A DNA stretch of 64,000 nt from Hyposmocoma kahamanoa (lineage: Eukaryota; Arthropoda; Insecta; Lepidoptera; Cosmopterigidae). Position 1 is the stretch's first letter, and the number at the start of each line of letters is the position of its first letter. Position numbers and translations under genes: made by a program. The DNA lies in assembly GCF_003589595.1 (NCBI RefSeq), contig NW_020654229.1, positions 2,585,463-2,649,462 of the forward strand, read 5' to 3'. Shown here one piece after another: positions 42,717 to 51,625 of this stretch. The notes under the pieces are model-generated. The model made no database searches. It was given only the letters and a program-made list of their open reading frames with translations, and was not told the DNA's origin.

Positions 42717-42985
42717 TTAAAAAAAACGACGTGAAAAGTTCGATTAATTACATCTATTTGCCAAGTTTTATTGTAATCGGTTACCGGAAAGTGAGCAAAA
42801 CCGGATTCATCCCCTAGTTTGTTACCCTTAGAGGTGGATTTTCTTCAAATTGAAATGGGATCTATACTGGGGTACCGTCTTTCCAACAAAAAAGAATCCG
42901 GTTTCGCGCACTTTCCGGTAACCGATTTTAATAAAACTTGGCAAATAGACGTAATTCTACGAATTTTTGGGGTCAGTTTCTTTTA
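42717..42985. repeat. Two M repeats head to head (palindrome)
   Basis: The left arm 42,740-42,810 (ctatttgccaagttttattg, cggttaccggaaagtgagca, aaaccggattcat) is mirrored on the right at 42,893-42,965 (gaatccggtttcgcgcactt, tccggtaaccgatttta, aaaacttggcaaatagac). The M segment 'tagaggtgg' to 'ccaacaaaaaag' lies between. The result is a long stem with a loop of about 80 bp. The open frame 42,819-43,118 is a by-product. Confidence 0.8.
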
Positions 42986-43124
42986 TAAACGTATGTGGAT
43001 CACAAAATTCAGCGCTACAAGACCGTGGCAACCCCATCAGCATTATTGTGCTGAACACTGTATTGTTTCTGGCCGAATTATAATGTCAAGATTCAATTAT
43101 TATTCATTTATTTATTAAATACAT

Positions 43125-43400
43125 ACAGTTACGTTTAAAACGTATAAATAAATAGATACATACATACACGCATGTCTCCCCCGGGGTAGGCAGTGATTAT
43201 GGACTTCTACCAACGCTCCTGACAAAATTCCTTCCCCTTCTCCATTACCATCAATGTATTAATACATTTCCGTTTGTTCTTCGTACTTTTAACGCATTCC
43301 CCAATCTGATCGAGATACATACCCCAAGGTCTACTTGTCCTCACGCCTCCAACCACATTCGCTCTTTAAATTTCTGCCGTCAATCTACCAAAATTCATTC
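43125..43400 (-). pseudogene. RTE-like LINE C-terminus and tail (inverted)
   Basis: On the minus strand: RPWGMYLDQIGECVKSTKNK, RKCINTLMVMEKGKEFCQER, W-stop-KSIITAYPGG. This is the usual end of a Lepidoptera endonuclease/RT LINE: R.RG..LDQI....K......R.C...LM...EA...C.DR..W...V.AYP. The tail is a tandem of tacata units at 43,140-43,173 as seen on the plus strand. Relic. Confidence 0.7.
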
Positions 43401-43964
43401 CTTAGATAAATATAAGGACAAACTAAGACTAGAATAATGTTCACTGTCGATAAAACAAATAATTGTCAATAACCTAATGTGTCGGCAAAAGCCTAATCTG
43501 TTTTGCCGATCTTTGAACATTTTTTTTAAAACCACAGAATAGTAATAGTTATTATCTTAAAAGGTTCAGAAATTATTGTTAAAATCTTTTCGCTAAATTT
43601 CTTTTTTCAAACGGGTACCGCACAAAAAAATGTCCACAAGCTGCCGTCTTTTGTTTAACATTTGAAACCCATTGCGAACGTGTTAATGGTGTTGCTAATT
43701 TTTTGGTTTTTGTAGTGTTTTTTTCTAAATGGTAACCCTTTTAAAAACGTTCAATTTCGGTTTAAAGTTTTTGCAATAGCTTTTGACTTCGTATCTTCAA
43801 CAACGTGTTTAATTTCTTTAAGTGCCATCGTTGTGCACGGTTGTTTATCAAATTTTTGTAGGTCACAGTGATTCTGATGACATAATTTAGATTTTTTTAT
43901 TAGATCAATTAACTGTACATGAGCTAAATAATGCTACTTAATTTATACATCTAACCTAGATTAA
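43401..43964. other. Unassigned DNA
   Basis: No gene or repeat recognised. Confidence 0.4.
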
Positions 43965-44225
43965 GACTATCAAATACATTTTGAACAGTATTTTGGCTTC
44001 GTTTGACGTAGGAACGGCCAGTATACTGTTACACTACCCAGTCTGTCGTATGTTAACCACACTACCCAACTGTCTCTTGAGTTTCTCGGTCCGAACATAT
44101 TCCATCAAAACGTGGTAAACGTCTTCAATGACGCCGCAATTGTTACAATATGGAGTTGATGTAATTTCCCATCAAAAAGGTTAACTTCTTTGAAGGAATG
44201 TGCAGCGCATCTTCAGGGCCGTCAC
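43965..44225 (-). pseudogene. LINE C-terminus with CCHC-type motif (inverted)
   Basis: The minus strand at about 44,163 downwards reads PYCNNCGVIEDVYHVLMEYV, RTEKLKRQLGSVVNIRQ. The C-x2-C-x8-H spacing matches the ORF2 C-terminal knuckle seen at 19 kb. The last Cys is replaced by Tyr (MEYV), so the motif is broken. Confidence 0.65.
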
Positions 44226-44233
44226 AAGACTAA

Positions 44234-44396
44234 GAGTCGTATTGAAGAACTATGCAATGCTCAAGTCAGGACTTGAGTATGCTTTCAAGAACTAGAAATC
44301 ATACTCAAATCCTTGCCACTAAGGTCGTATTTCCAGTGCCTGAAATCATACTCAGGTCCTGACTTGAGAAGTGAGTAGAGTTCTGGAATACGACCC
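44234..44396. mobile_element. PIF/Harbinger-like foldback MITE, copy 1
   Basis: 163 bp with inverted ends (gagtcgtattgaagaactat and the complement of ctctggaatacgaccc-type sequence). It is flanked by taa on both sides (44,231-44,233 and 44,397-44,399), which fits the TWA target of PIF/Harbinger elements. The arms have drifted from those of the 55.1 kb copy. Non-coding. Confidence 0.75.
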
Positions 44397-44500
44397 TAAG
44401 TGTGACCAGCATACAGTTGTCCAATCCATGGAACTTACAATGGCTCAGGTTGAATTGTTTTGACCCAGATACCTTTTCCTTTGGATCTCTCATCATGGCA

Positions 44501-44760
44501 TATCGACTGTGAACTGGCAATCGGTACTATCTCAATTTTGACAACTTCACAGGATGAAGAAAAAAATTGTTTGCGTCATTTATTTAATAAACCAGATTAT
44601 TAAATAAAAATACGTAGTTCTGTAATACTTTTATTACACATGTACGTGTGTACACTATGTATTTTTATTTAATAAAACAGATGCTATATAAATGATTTCT
44701 TCTCTATTCTGTAAAGTTGTTAAAATTGAGATAGTAACGGTTGCCAGTTCACAGTCGATA
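44501..44760. mobile_element. Foldback MITE with 47-bp arms
   Basis: The left arm 44,501-44,547 (tatcgactgtgaactggcaa, actatctcaattttgacaac) and the right arm 44,714-44,760 are reverse complements with about three mismatches. A second nested pair lies inside: 'ttattaaataaaaatacgta' near 44,598 and 'tatgtatttttatttaataa' near 44,655, giving an almost fully self-pairing 260-bp unit. It is bounded by ta on each side, so a TA target is possible. Confidence 0.8.
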
Positions 44761-44812
44761 CAGGACTTGTCTACTTACTCAGACCTTTGTGATTTAAAGT
44801 GGGCACTGCACG
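44761..44812 (+). repeat. SB repeat fragment
   Basis: 'caggacttgtctacttactc', 'agacctttgtgatttaaag'. Much of the repeat is missing. Confidence 0.45.
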
Positions 44813-44895
44813 TCTTGGTGGTAGTCTAATGGTTTCTTCTACCGCCTCCCACGAGGCCGTGGGTTCGAACCGGACTGGCACCTCTGACTTTCGTG
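44808..44895 (+). mobile_element. tRNA-derived SINE head, S3
   Basis: 'cttggtggtagtctaatggt' (A-box-like), 'ctaccgcctcccacgaggcc' (anticodon-arm-like, loosely like tRNA-Gly), and 'gggttcgaaccgg' with B box ggttcgaaccg at 44,862-44,872, followed by 'cgtgcgttattt', an end shared with S1. It lacks a proper acceptor stem, so it is a SINE or tRNA pseudogene rather than a working tRNA. Confidence 0.65.
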
Positions 44896-44905
44896 CGTTA
44901 TTTAT

Positions 44906-45090
44906 AATAATAATAATAATAATATCGTTTATTAAAGACAACAAGGCCCACTTTGTATTAGTAACAGACTTATAAACTATGTTAGTAAATTATTTCTAAC
45001 TTAGATCTAGTACAATTTATGAGGTGCCTCATTAGAGGCCCCTCCACTCTATCAGCAATCATTTTGAGGATGCTGTTGCTACTGTTGCTC
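44906..45090 (-). mobile_element. Second copy of the 35.5 kb LINE, 3' end only
   Basis: (ATT)n tail, 3' UTR and the last codons of ORF2 (TRSKLEIIY) on the minus strand. It matches 35,505-35,690 with about one difference in 180 bp and then breaks off near 45,088. The tail abuts the S3 end. Confidence 0.9.
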
Positions 45091-45119
45091 ATTTTTTTTT
45101 CAAGTTGCAAAGTTGCAAA

Positions 45120-45295
45120 TTGAAATTTAAGTTGAGATTTTCGGTGAAGAAAAACATCATAATGCAACCTGCGAAGAAGATTCACAACCCTCGGGAAACG
45201 TGTGAAGGCCCCATCCGCATTAGGCCAGCGTGGTGGACTAGGTCCAAAAGCCTCGCCAGAGAGATCCGGAATGGGTTGATGATGATGCACGTTTT
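45120..45295 (+). mobile_element. LINE 3' end of 'gccagcgtggtggact' type
   Basis: 'gaagaaaaacatcataatgc', 'aacctgcgaagaa', 'gtgtgaaggccccatccgca', 'ttaggccagcgtggtggact' and the ending 'gggttgatgatgatg'. This order is that of a 3' end found very widely in Lepidoptera genomes (RTE-like, by my recollection), with a (ATG)n tail. Confidence 0.65.
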
Positions 45296-45421
45296 GTTCA
45301 TTCCGTCACTTAACATTACATTAAAAAAATCTCACCTGTGGCCTCCAGGGACTCTGGGGTTTCACTATAAAAGACACAAAGCTAACATCTTTTGCGGTTC
45401 TGGGATACACAGGCAGATTAA

Positions 45422-45762
45422 TTTCGTTTAACTAAGGTAACCGATTCTATTTTGGGGAACAGTATATGTTTTTACAATAAGATTCCGCAGCATACATCAA
45501 GATTATCATTTCCTAAGTTTAAAACTTACATTAAAAGCGCTTTAATTGAAAAGTCTTATTACAAAATTGAAGAGTATGTGTTAGATAAAGATCTATGGAA
45601 AGACAACATGAGTCTAAATTCCACAAAATATGATTAGTTTCTTGATCGTTCTTCTCAGGGAAGTCAGCATAGTGAACGAGCAGTAGCTTATAGAATTATG
45701 TTTTCAAGTGTAAAAATGTTACCTACGCAATAAATGATTCTTTGACTTTGACGGTTGTGCTA
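45422..45762 (+). mobile_element. LINE-C 3' end
   Basis: Starts within the RT C-terminus (TKVT, YNKIPQHTSRLSFPKFKTYI, KSYYKIEEYVLDKDLWKDNM), then a UTR in which the 'ttatttgaaaagagcaatcc' block is deleted, and the tail 'gattctttgactttgacgg'. 5'-truncated. Confidence 0.85.
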
Positions 45763-45767
45763 TCAGG

Positions 45768-45955
45768 CCTGTTTCCAAAATCTAAAGTGTCACCTATTTC
45801 TACCGCTACGCAGTAATGTGGGCAAGTGTGCTAGTAAAATCACAGACACATGGGACTTGTCAACTTATGTCTCAGGGTGACGGGCGCAGTGGCGGTGTCC
45901 CTCAGTTTTTGATTTAAAAAACCTGAATGACAACTTGCCTGTTATGGATAGACTT
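45768..45955 (+). repeat. SB repeat copy
   Basis: 'cacctatttctaccgctacg', 'cagtaatgtgggcaag', 'acatgggacttgtcaactta', 'gtctcagggtgacgggcgca', 'gtggcggtgtccctcag', 'aacttgcctgttatggatag'. Confidence 0.75.
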
Positions 45956-46524
45956 CCGTTATTTAGATTCGCAAATATTCAATGTTGCAGAGCTTGTGCC
46001 GGGCATCGAACTTAAAAGTATCCCTAAGTGTTACACCAAAACGAATTCCTCCCTCCACTCGAGTAACACGAACAATTGTGTACTACGGCAGTACAGACGG
46101 CTGAATTGATTTTAATGCAACAAAGCGTTATTAATGATCCTAAGTCCCGGGGGATAGAGACGTCAAACTTTAGAATAAGTAGTTATTATTTATTGTAGTT
46201 ATGAGGCACAGTATTAATCATGACGACAGCTTAATACCAAGGAAAAGGACTTATGTATCTTTTCAAATACGTTTATATAAAGTTATTATGTGCTAGAAGT
46301 AGGTAAGTTAAAACCCTGGCCTAAGAACTTAAGTGGTACTATCGGATACTAACTTAATGCAGGAAATGAAGCGGAGAAATTTTTAATCATAACATGTTTT
46401 CTTTTATGATACCATCAAGTGGTAGGACGAACAATTCGTGCATCTTAAATTTTTGAACCGACCTCAAAAAAGGAGTTTCGACTTTATTAATATTGTTTCT
46501 TGAACTGGAGAGACGCCGTTTGAC
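45956..46524. other. Unassigned DNA with small SB and M fragments
   Basis: 46,408-46,448 (atgataccatcaagtggtag, gacgaacaattcgtgca) is an inverted SB end. 46,452-46,480 (aaccgacctcaaaaaaggag) is an M end. No gene. Confidence 0.5.
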
Positions 46525-47090
46525 GGGTTACCTATCAGGAGTGCGAAATGACATTCTCCAGAAATAAGGTTTGGTCGAAATTTCATAATCTCGAAAGTAA
46601 CTTTGAGAGGACAATGTTTTTTGTTATAATTATTAATACAAAGATCGAACACTCAGAAAAAACACTCAGAAAAAATTCCTTCGATCCGGTCGGATTCGAA
46701 CCGACGTCTTCTTGCATACCGTGCCAGACGCTATACCAACTAAGCCACGGAACGAACCAACGGACCTCACGAATTCTTCTATGTGCTTGCGTCGTGTCTT
46801 TGTACTTGGTCTTTCAACGACTTTTTAGTCGTAGCGCCATCTATGAGAAATCTATGTCAGATTTATCACCCAGTTAGTACCTTTACAGCTACCAATATGT
46901 TTATACAATGTTTTTCTTTTAAACCAAACTTAACCTAAGCTAACCGAACCTAAACGTGTCTTTCCGACAAACATTTAACATATCCTGAAAGAACAACTGT
47001 TTCGTTATAATTCGGTTTTCGGTGTAATGAAAATTCGAACAAACGGTTATTTCGGTCAAAAAAATTTTCAAGTTTGTGATAGGTTACTCG
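46525..47090 (+). repeat. Repeat J, copy 2 (split by SINE S2)
   Basis: 'ggttacctatcaggag', 'gtttggtcgaaatttcataa', 'tcgaaagtaactttgagagg' on the left; 'ttaaaccaaacttaacc', 'aacatatcctgaaagaacaa', 'tttcgttataattcggtttt', 'gtttgtgataggttact' on the right of the SINE. Confidence 0.8.
46622..46904 (-). mobile_element. tRNA-derived SINE S2, complete, with TSD
   Basis: A 283-bp minus-strand SINE. Read in its own sense: 'ggtagctgtaaaggtactaa', 'catagatttctcatagatgg', 'aaaaagtcgttgaaaga', 'aattcgtgaggtccgttggt', A box (tggcttagttgg), perfect B box ggttcgaatcc (plus-strand 46,692-46,702), then a duplicated 'tttttctgagtg' and 'gtattaataa'. It is flanked by acaatgttttt at 46,611-46,621 and 46,905-46,915. 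The homologous empty site is in repeat J at about 6320. Confidence 0.92.
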
Positions 47091-47097
47091 TTTTCCG

Positions 47098-47580
47098 GCG
47101 TCGGGAAGTGAGCGTGCCTACAGCTCCGCCACCAAAGAAGAAATATGGTAGTGTACTTTAAGAGTCAACGGCTTAGCGGTGGCAACCCTTAGTTGTGCAA
47201 TAGCCAACGGGAAGTGAGCATGCCTGCAGCTCCGGTACCTATCTGGAAATAGGGAGAATAGCGTACGTGCACCAGCAGCAGGGCAGCTCACCCAAGGCTC
47301 TAGCCTTTTCAGAACCGAATGCAGTCCATGCAAACAAGCTAATCTGAGCAGGCTTGCTTGCACAGGTTATAGTGCCCTTATCAAACAACCAAGAGGCTGA
47401 TAGGGTCACTATAAACAAAACTTATGTAGAAAAGATATGGCATTGTTCAGGCTAGCGTGGAATACTATACAATAACCCAGAGGCAGTTTGTGCCATCCCT
47501 CACCATTATGTACTAATCTGACCCATCTACAATCCCGAGACACAGACAGCAGAGACTGTAGTTAAAAATCCGTACTTCCG
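47098..47580 (+). other. Coding-like relic with a 26-bp direct duplication
   Basis: 'gggaagtgagcgtgcctaca'+'gctccg' (47,104) recurs as 'gggaagtgagcatgcctgca'+'gctccg' (47,209), 105 bp later. In plus-strand frames one reads PTAPPPKKKYGSVL, then YLEIGRIAYVHQQQGSSPKA, LAFSEPNAVHANK and PEAVCAIPHHYVL. The look is of a decayed protein-coding element (perhaps a LINE or LTR ORF1), but I do not recognise the protein. Confidence 0.4.
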
Positions 47581-47597
47581 AATAATATACTAAATTA

Positions 47598-48498
47598 CTT
47601 AGAATAATAACGCACAGAATGATAGTTTCATATCAAACGAACTGTCACAAGTGAGGCAAAAATCAAATTCATTTAGGCGTCAGCAACTTGTTTTTACGCT
47701 CGTAAATATACAAATAATGATGCCATGGAATAACATTTCCATCAAAAGTGGGGAAATTATCTCTTGCTTAACTAATCATTAAGTTAAGAAATACTGCCCA
47801 ATTTTTATTTAATTCATATATGAACAAAAACCTAAAAGCGAGTTTAAGTGCCACCATCGAATTAGATTTTAGTTCATGAAAATTTGGATATATAAATATC
47901 TGTGGATAAACACATGAAAGTACATGATAACATTAAAGAACCGGAACCTGAAAGCTTGGGAGACCTGAAGATAACTTTTTAGTCAAGTACAAGAGTCGTG
48001 TATGATGAACAAGAATAATGATTTTGACATGAAACTAATGAAGGCAAATATTAAATATATTCGGGAAAAATAGCTTACATTTGTAGAAATTCTGCAACTG
48101 TCGCGATATCGCCTATTATCAAAAAATTACGTAATATAATTATTTTGAAACAGAATAGCAAAATCGGGAGAAAAAATCCGTTACTTTGCAACATTTTCGT
48201 GTCTTGTTGCAACGAAATTAATTTTCTATTTTAGTGAATATTTACATAAAAATACAAGTTGAAACGCTTTACTTCCTTGTGGAATGTGATGTTAGTATCT
48301 ATTTTATGTTTGTCTGACGTATTTTTACACTCATTTACCGCACATTTCGTCATTTTTAGCTAAAATGCTTGATCTGTTCGCTGTGCAAGTTGACCTTGAG
48401 CACTGACGGCCCGCCCGCTCGTGTAAGCCTATTTGGGTCCCTACAATTTGCCTCACTTAGGGTGTGCGGACTAGGTTTCTATGCGTTATTATTTCAAG
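47598..48498 (-). mobile_element. MITE-C copy 3, long form, 8-bp TSD
   Basis: 901 bp, inverted relative to copy 1. Ends 'cttagaataataacgcacag' and 'gcgttattatttcaag'; perfect duplication ctaaatta at 47,590-47,597 and 48,499-48,506. The THAP remnant lies on the minus strand, 48,353 down to 48,231, with the frame kept. About 530 bp (47,682-48,210) replaces the 28-bp middle of the short copies. That part has no recognisable transposase and includes a trace of element D (cgggaaaaatagcttacatt near 48,062). Confidence 0.9.
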
Positions 48499-48937
48499 CT
48501 AAATTATATTAGTCTTTCGGAAAGCTTTATCGCACACAAAATAATAAACAGTGACAATACAAAAAAGATAAAACATAGTTAAAGGTACAATCGGCGGCCT
48601 TATCTCTAGACAGCGATCTCATCCAGTCAACTTTACAAATTATTACGGAGTTTTAGGTGAAGGGCAATTAATGGTGCAAAAAGCAGCTAAACAATGTACA
48701 AATTAAAAACGTACTACGTATATATTATAACATTCATACACATTGCTACATACCAAATATATAACTATATACACATACAATATGCAGAATATTCTTGTGA
48801 TACATATTATATATATACACATATATATATTATTCTAATTTGTATGGCGAATACTTAATTTATTCTACTAAATTGAAATTACTAAGTGATAAGTAAATCT
48901 TTATTTATTCCCTTAAAATAACAATGTTCACATGCTC
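48499..48937. other. Unassigned DNA
   Basis: AT-rich, with (TA)/(CA) runs near 48,770-48,833. Confidence 0.4.
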
Positions 48938-49140
48938 CACTGTGTTCCGGTTTTGAAAGTTGGTGAAATTACAGCCACATGGGACTTATCAACTAATGTC
49001 TCAGGGTGACGGGCGCAATGGCAGTGCCCCTAAGATCTTTGTGGTTTAAAGCTCTGAGCGACATTGCAACTGTAGTAGACAGGCGTGTGTCTTACCATCA
49101 GGTGCACGACTTGTTCGTGTGAGTGACGGGTCACTCAAAA
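48938..49140 (+). repeat. SB repeat copy
   Basis: 'ctgtgttccggttttgaaag', 'gtgaaattacagccacatgg', 'gtctcagggtgacgggcgca', 'gtttaaagctctgagcgaca', 'cttaccatcaggtgcacgac'. The 5' part is missing. Confidence 0.8.
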
Positions 49141-49339
49141 AGCGTGGAGAAAGAGTGTCTTTTTTAAATCGATTATTTTATCACGACTAATTTCTATTCA
49201 TAAAATTATAGAAAATATCGATTTATAATTAAATGTGATTTCTTAATTGTAGAATAATATTCAACAAAAGACGGCAGATGCCATAGTTACAATCAACAAT
49301 GGCCTTACAAAGGTCTTTTTTGATGTCAAATAAAAAGAA

Positions 49340-49621
49340 TGTCCATAATATAACCAATTTTGATATTTTCGAAATATGTTATCGTGCTGGAACAAAAAAT
49401 TGTAGGGTAACGCGCACAGTTAACCACTTTGTGTTTATATAAAATCTACAACCCCTGTGGCCAATTGGTTGGCATGAGGAGGAATCGATTTTCGTTAGAA
49501 GCAACGGACTTTTCAGAAGCTCAAAGTGTCGTTTGATGATATCTTTATTATAGTCGTGTCCATTCAAAGAATTTTGTAAAGACAAAAACAAGTGAAAATC
49601 TGAAGGGGCAATGGCGGGTAC
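49340..49621 (-). pseudogene. Mariner transposase C-terminal fragment
   Basis: The minus strand from 49,620 reads PAIAPSDFHLFLSLQNSLNG (third catalytic Asp in APSD), then IGHRGCRFYINTKWL. LAPSD(F/Y)HLF.S.Q..L.G is the C-terminal catalytic motif of irritans/mauritiana-type mariners. Everything upstream is replaced by MITE-A, which starts at 49,622. It is a different lineage from those at 41.3 and 56.5 kb. Confidence 0.7.
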
Positions 49622-50147
49622 CATCGAGTATATAACCAGAAATAGAGGCGAAATAAGGGTCGTCCATCACCGGAAACTAATCAGGTAAATGGGCCTTATA
49701 TCACTTTTAAATATCAACTCTCGTTTGCACTGAAATCACAAATTAAAAATCTGAAATAGTACAGCGCCAACAACTGACCTGTGTGTATGTCTCCGTATAT
49801 TCCAAAAATATTCTGTATTTATTGTAACAAAGATAATATCTCTAACAATGGGGAGCTGTTCCATTCGGTAGTGTGGGAAAAACAGCAAAACATCTAATTA
49901 CAAAGCAAACGGAATCACATTTCATTGGTAATTAAATATTAAATATGTAATTTTTAAATTTTCATCCATTATAGCAAAGCTCAAGTTAAACTGGTCGATT
50001 TGAAGTGAAACAATTGACGACACCCGTCAATTGTTCCGAATTCGGGCTGGCCAATCGGAGCGCAGTTGTCACCGTAATGATTTGCCAGAATAGGTTTCAA
50101 ACACATTAAATGACATTTTGTCTCTATTTCTGGTTAAATACTCGATG
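49622..50147 (-). mobile_element. MITE-A, complete, both TIRs
   Basis: 526 bp. Left end 'catcgagtatataaccagaa'+'atagaggcgaaat', right end 'attttgtctctatttctggt'+'taaatactcgatg': about 32 bp of inverted repeat with a few differences. Non-coding. A clear target duplication is not visible (flanks ggtac and tgtct), so the superfamily cannot be named. The copies at 2511, 10,321 and 54,653 are partial. Confidence 0.85.
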
Positions 50148-51099
50148 TGTCTATACAATAAGAGCGAAAATATATGTGGCTCAAACTGATTATGTGTCGC
50201 TAGATGCGGTAACTCCTTTATTGGTCTGTAGATACAAGCACTAATGTTAGTATATTACGGGAAATAAATTAAAATTTATTCTTTATAGAGGCAAAAACAG
50301 GCCGACACACCCTACGATCCTTGCCCGAAAAAAGACCCAAAGTATTAATCAGAGAACACTGGCCGCACGATGACTCGCGGAAAAGTCGCTTTCGAAAAAA
50401 GAATGATTCCTTTTCGTATTTCGAACGCCGCTGTCACTTTGGCGGGGTGGAACCGTTTTGTTCAGATCTCGGAATTTATTTTAAAAATATTTTAAAATTG
50501 GAAAGAACGTGACTTTTGAAGCTACAGCTACGCGTCCATTTATACTTATACATGCACGCATCGGATTTAAGTTTATTATTGATTTTGTAACTAACTAGTG
50601 CGTTTACAAAAGTCTAAAAAAAGAGTCTAAGAGTATTAAAAAAAAGGACACAGTTTCAAAATATAGGAAAGAGTACTTGTAGATGTAGTATCGCATTCGA
50701 TAATCTAGTTTTAAAAGATGCCGGAGATGGTTCGTATAAGACTTGAAAGATAAGGTATAATGTGGACATGGACTGTGGAAACTAATATAGAAGCATCGTG
50801 AGTAAAGGAATACCAAGTCAATGTGGCAGTTCAACATAAAATGGTTTGGACGCAGCTCATTACAAGCAGACGTGTCTTTTTGAAATTTAAAATAATCGTT
50901 TTTTTTTCCGTCCAAGTTCGGTTTTCGATGATAACTTTCGGCTTTTCTAATGCATATTTTATTATTAATGATTCCTTTTTTTATATCATTCCAACTTTAA
51001 GATGAGATTTTCCCGCCCATTCGAAAAATCGGTTCGTCTTTTGTTTTTAATTCACGTCGAGAAACGAAGTTTGGTATTCTTTTTTTTAAATGTACATAT
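50148..51099. other. Unassigned DNA
   Basis: Open frames of 60-103 codons occur (for example minus 50,604-50,915) but are low in complexity or without domains. No gene is supported. Confidence 0.4.
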
Positions 51100-51320
51100 A
51101 ACTAGCTGGTGCCCGAGACTTCGCATGCGTAGAATAAATATTTAGAGCAGCTAAATATTTATGCTACGCAAAAGCGTTATATACTAATTTTCATAGTTTT
51201 ATTGGTTTTCCATCGTCTCTATACCAAAATTCATCGAAATTCGGTTCTGCGGTTTAGGCTTGAAAACGTAATGGACACACAGTTAGAGAGAGTTAGTTTC
51301 TCATTTATAATATTAGTTTA
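51100..51320 (+). repeat. Repeat N copy
   Basis: 'aactagctggtgcccgagac', 'ttcgcatgcgtagaataaat', 'attggttttccatcgtctct', 'aaattcggttctgcggttta', 'gtaatggacacacagttaga'. It is the longest of the three N copies. Confidence 0.8.
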
Positions 51321-51451
51321 GATAAGAAATGAGTGCCGTACATATTTTGACGGATACGTTTCTTGTGCTTTGTGTACCAAAGCAACGAAGTTAGTTCCAG
51401 ATCAGCCCATTCTACCACCAACATTCGTCCGAAACAATTATTGTGATATGA

Positions 51452-51625
51452 TGATGCGAATGAAACTTCATGCTTGACATTGTGTTTTATTTTGGCCGAG
51501 TGTTTACTTATTTGACGTCCGTCCGAAAAAATAACTGTCAAATAAGTAATACTCGACCAAATTAAAAGACGCATGATGCAAGTGAAGCTCCACACTTACG
51601 TTGTCTTTTAATTTGGTGAGGATGT
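51452..51625. repeat. Nested direct and inverted repeats
   Basis: An imperfect stem pairs 51,482-51,517 (ttttattttggccgagtg, tttacttatttgac) with 51,537-51,572 (gtcaaataagtaatactcga, ccaaattaaaagac) around a 20-bp loop. In addition, 51,452-51,500 is repeated directly, with about 75% identity by eye, at 51,573-51,620. The layout resembles a decayed foldback element. It partly keeps an open minus-strand frame of unknown meaning. Confidence 0.6.

Noticed and set aside
42819..43118. 99-codon plus-strand frame
   Set aside because: It lies across the palindromic M repeat and has no domain.
44812..44880. Possible tRNA-Gly gene
   Set aside because: Only the D- and T-arm-like parts fit; it shares its end with SINE S1 and lies in an insertion cluster.
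46685..46755. Possible tRNA on the minus strand
   Set aside because: It is internal to SINE S2, whose boundaries are fixed by duplications well outside it.
50604..50915. 103-codon minus-strand frame
   Set aside because: Tyrosine/phenylalanine-rich, AT-driven, no motif.
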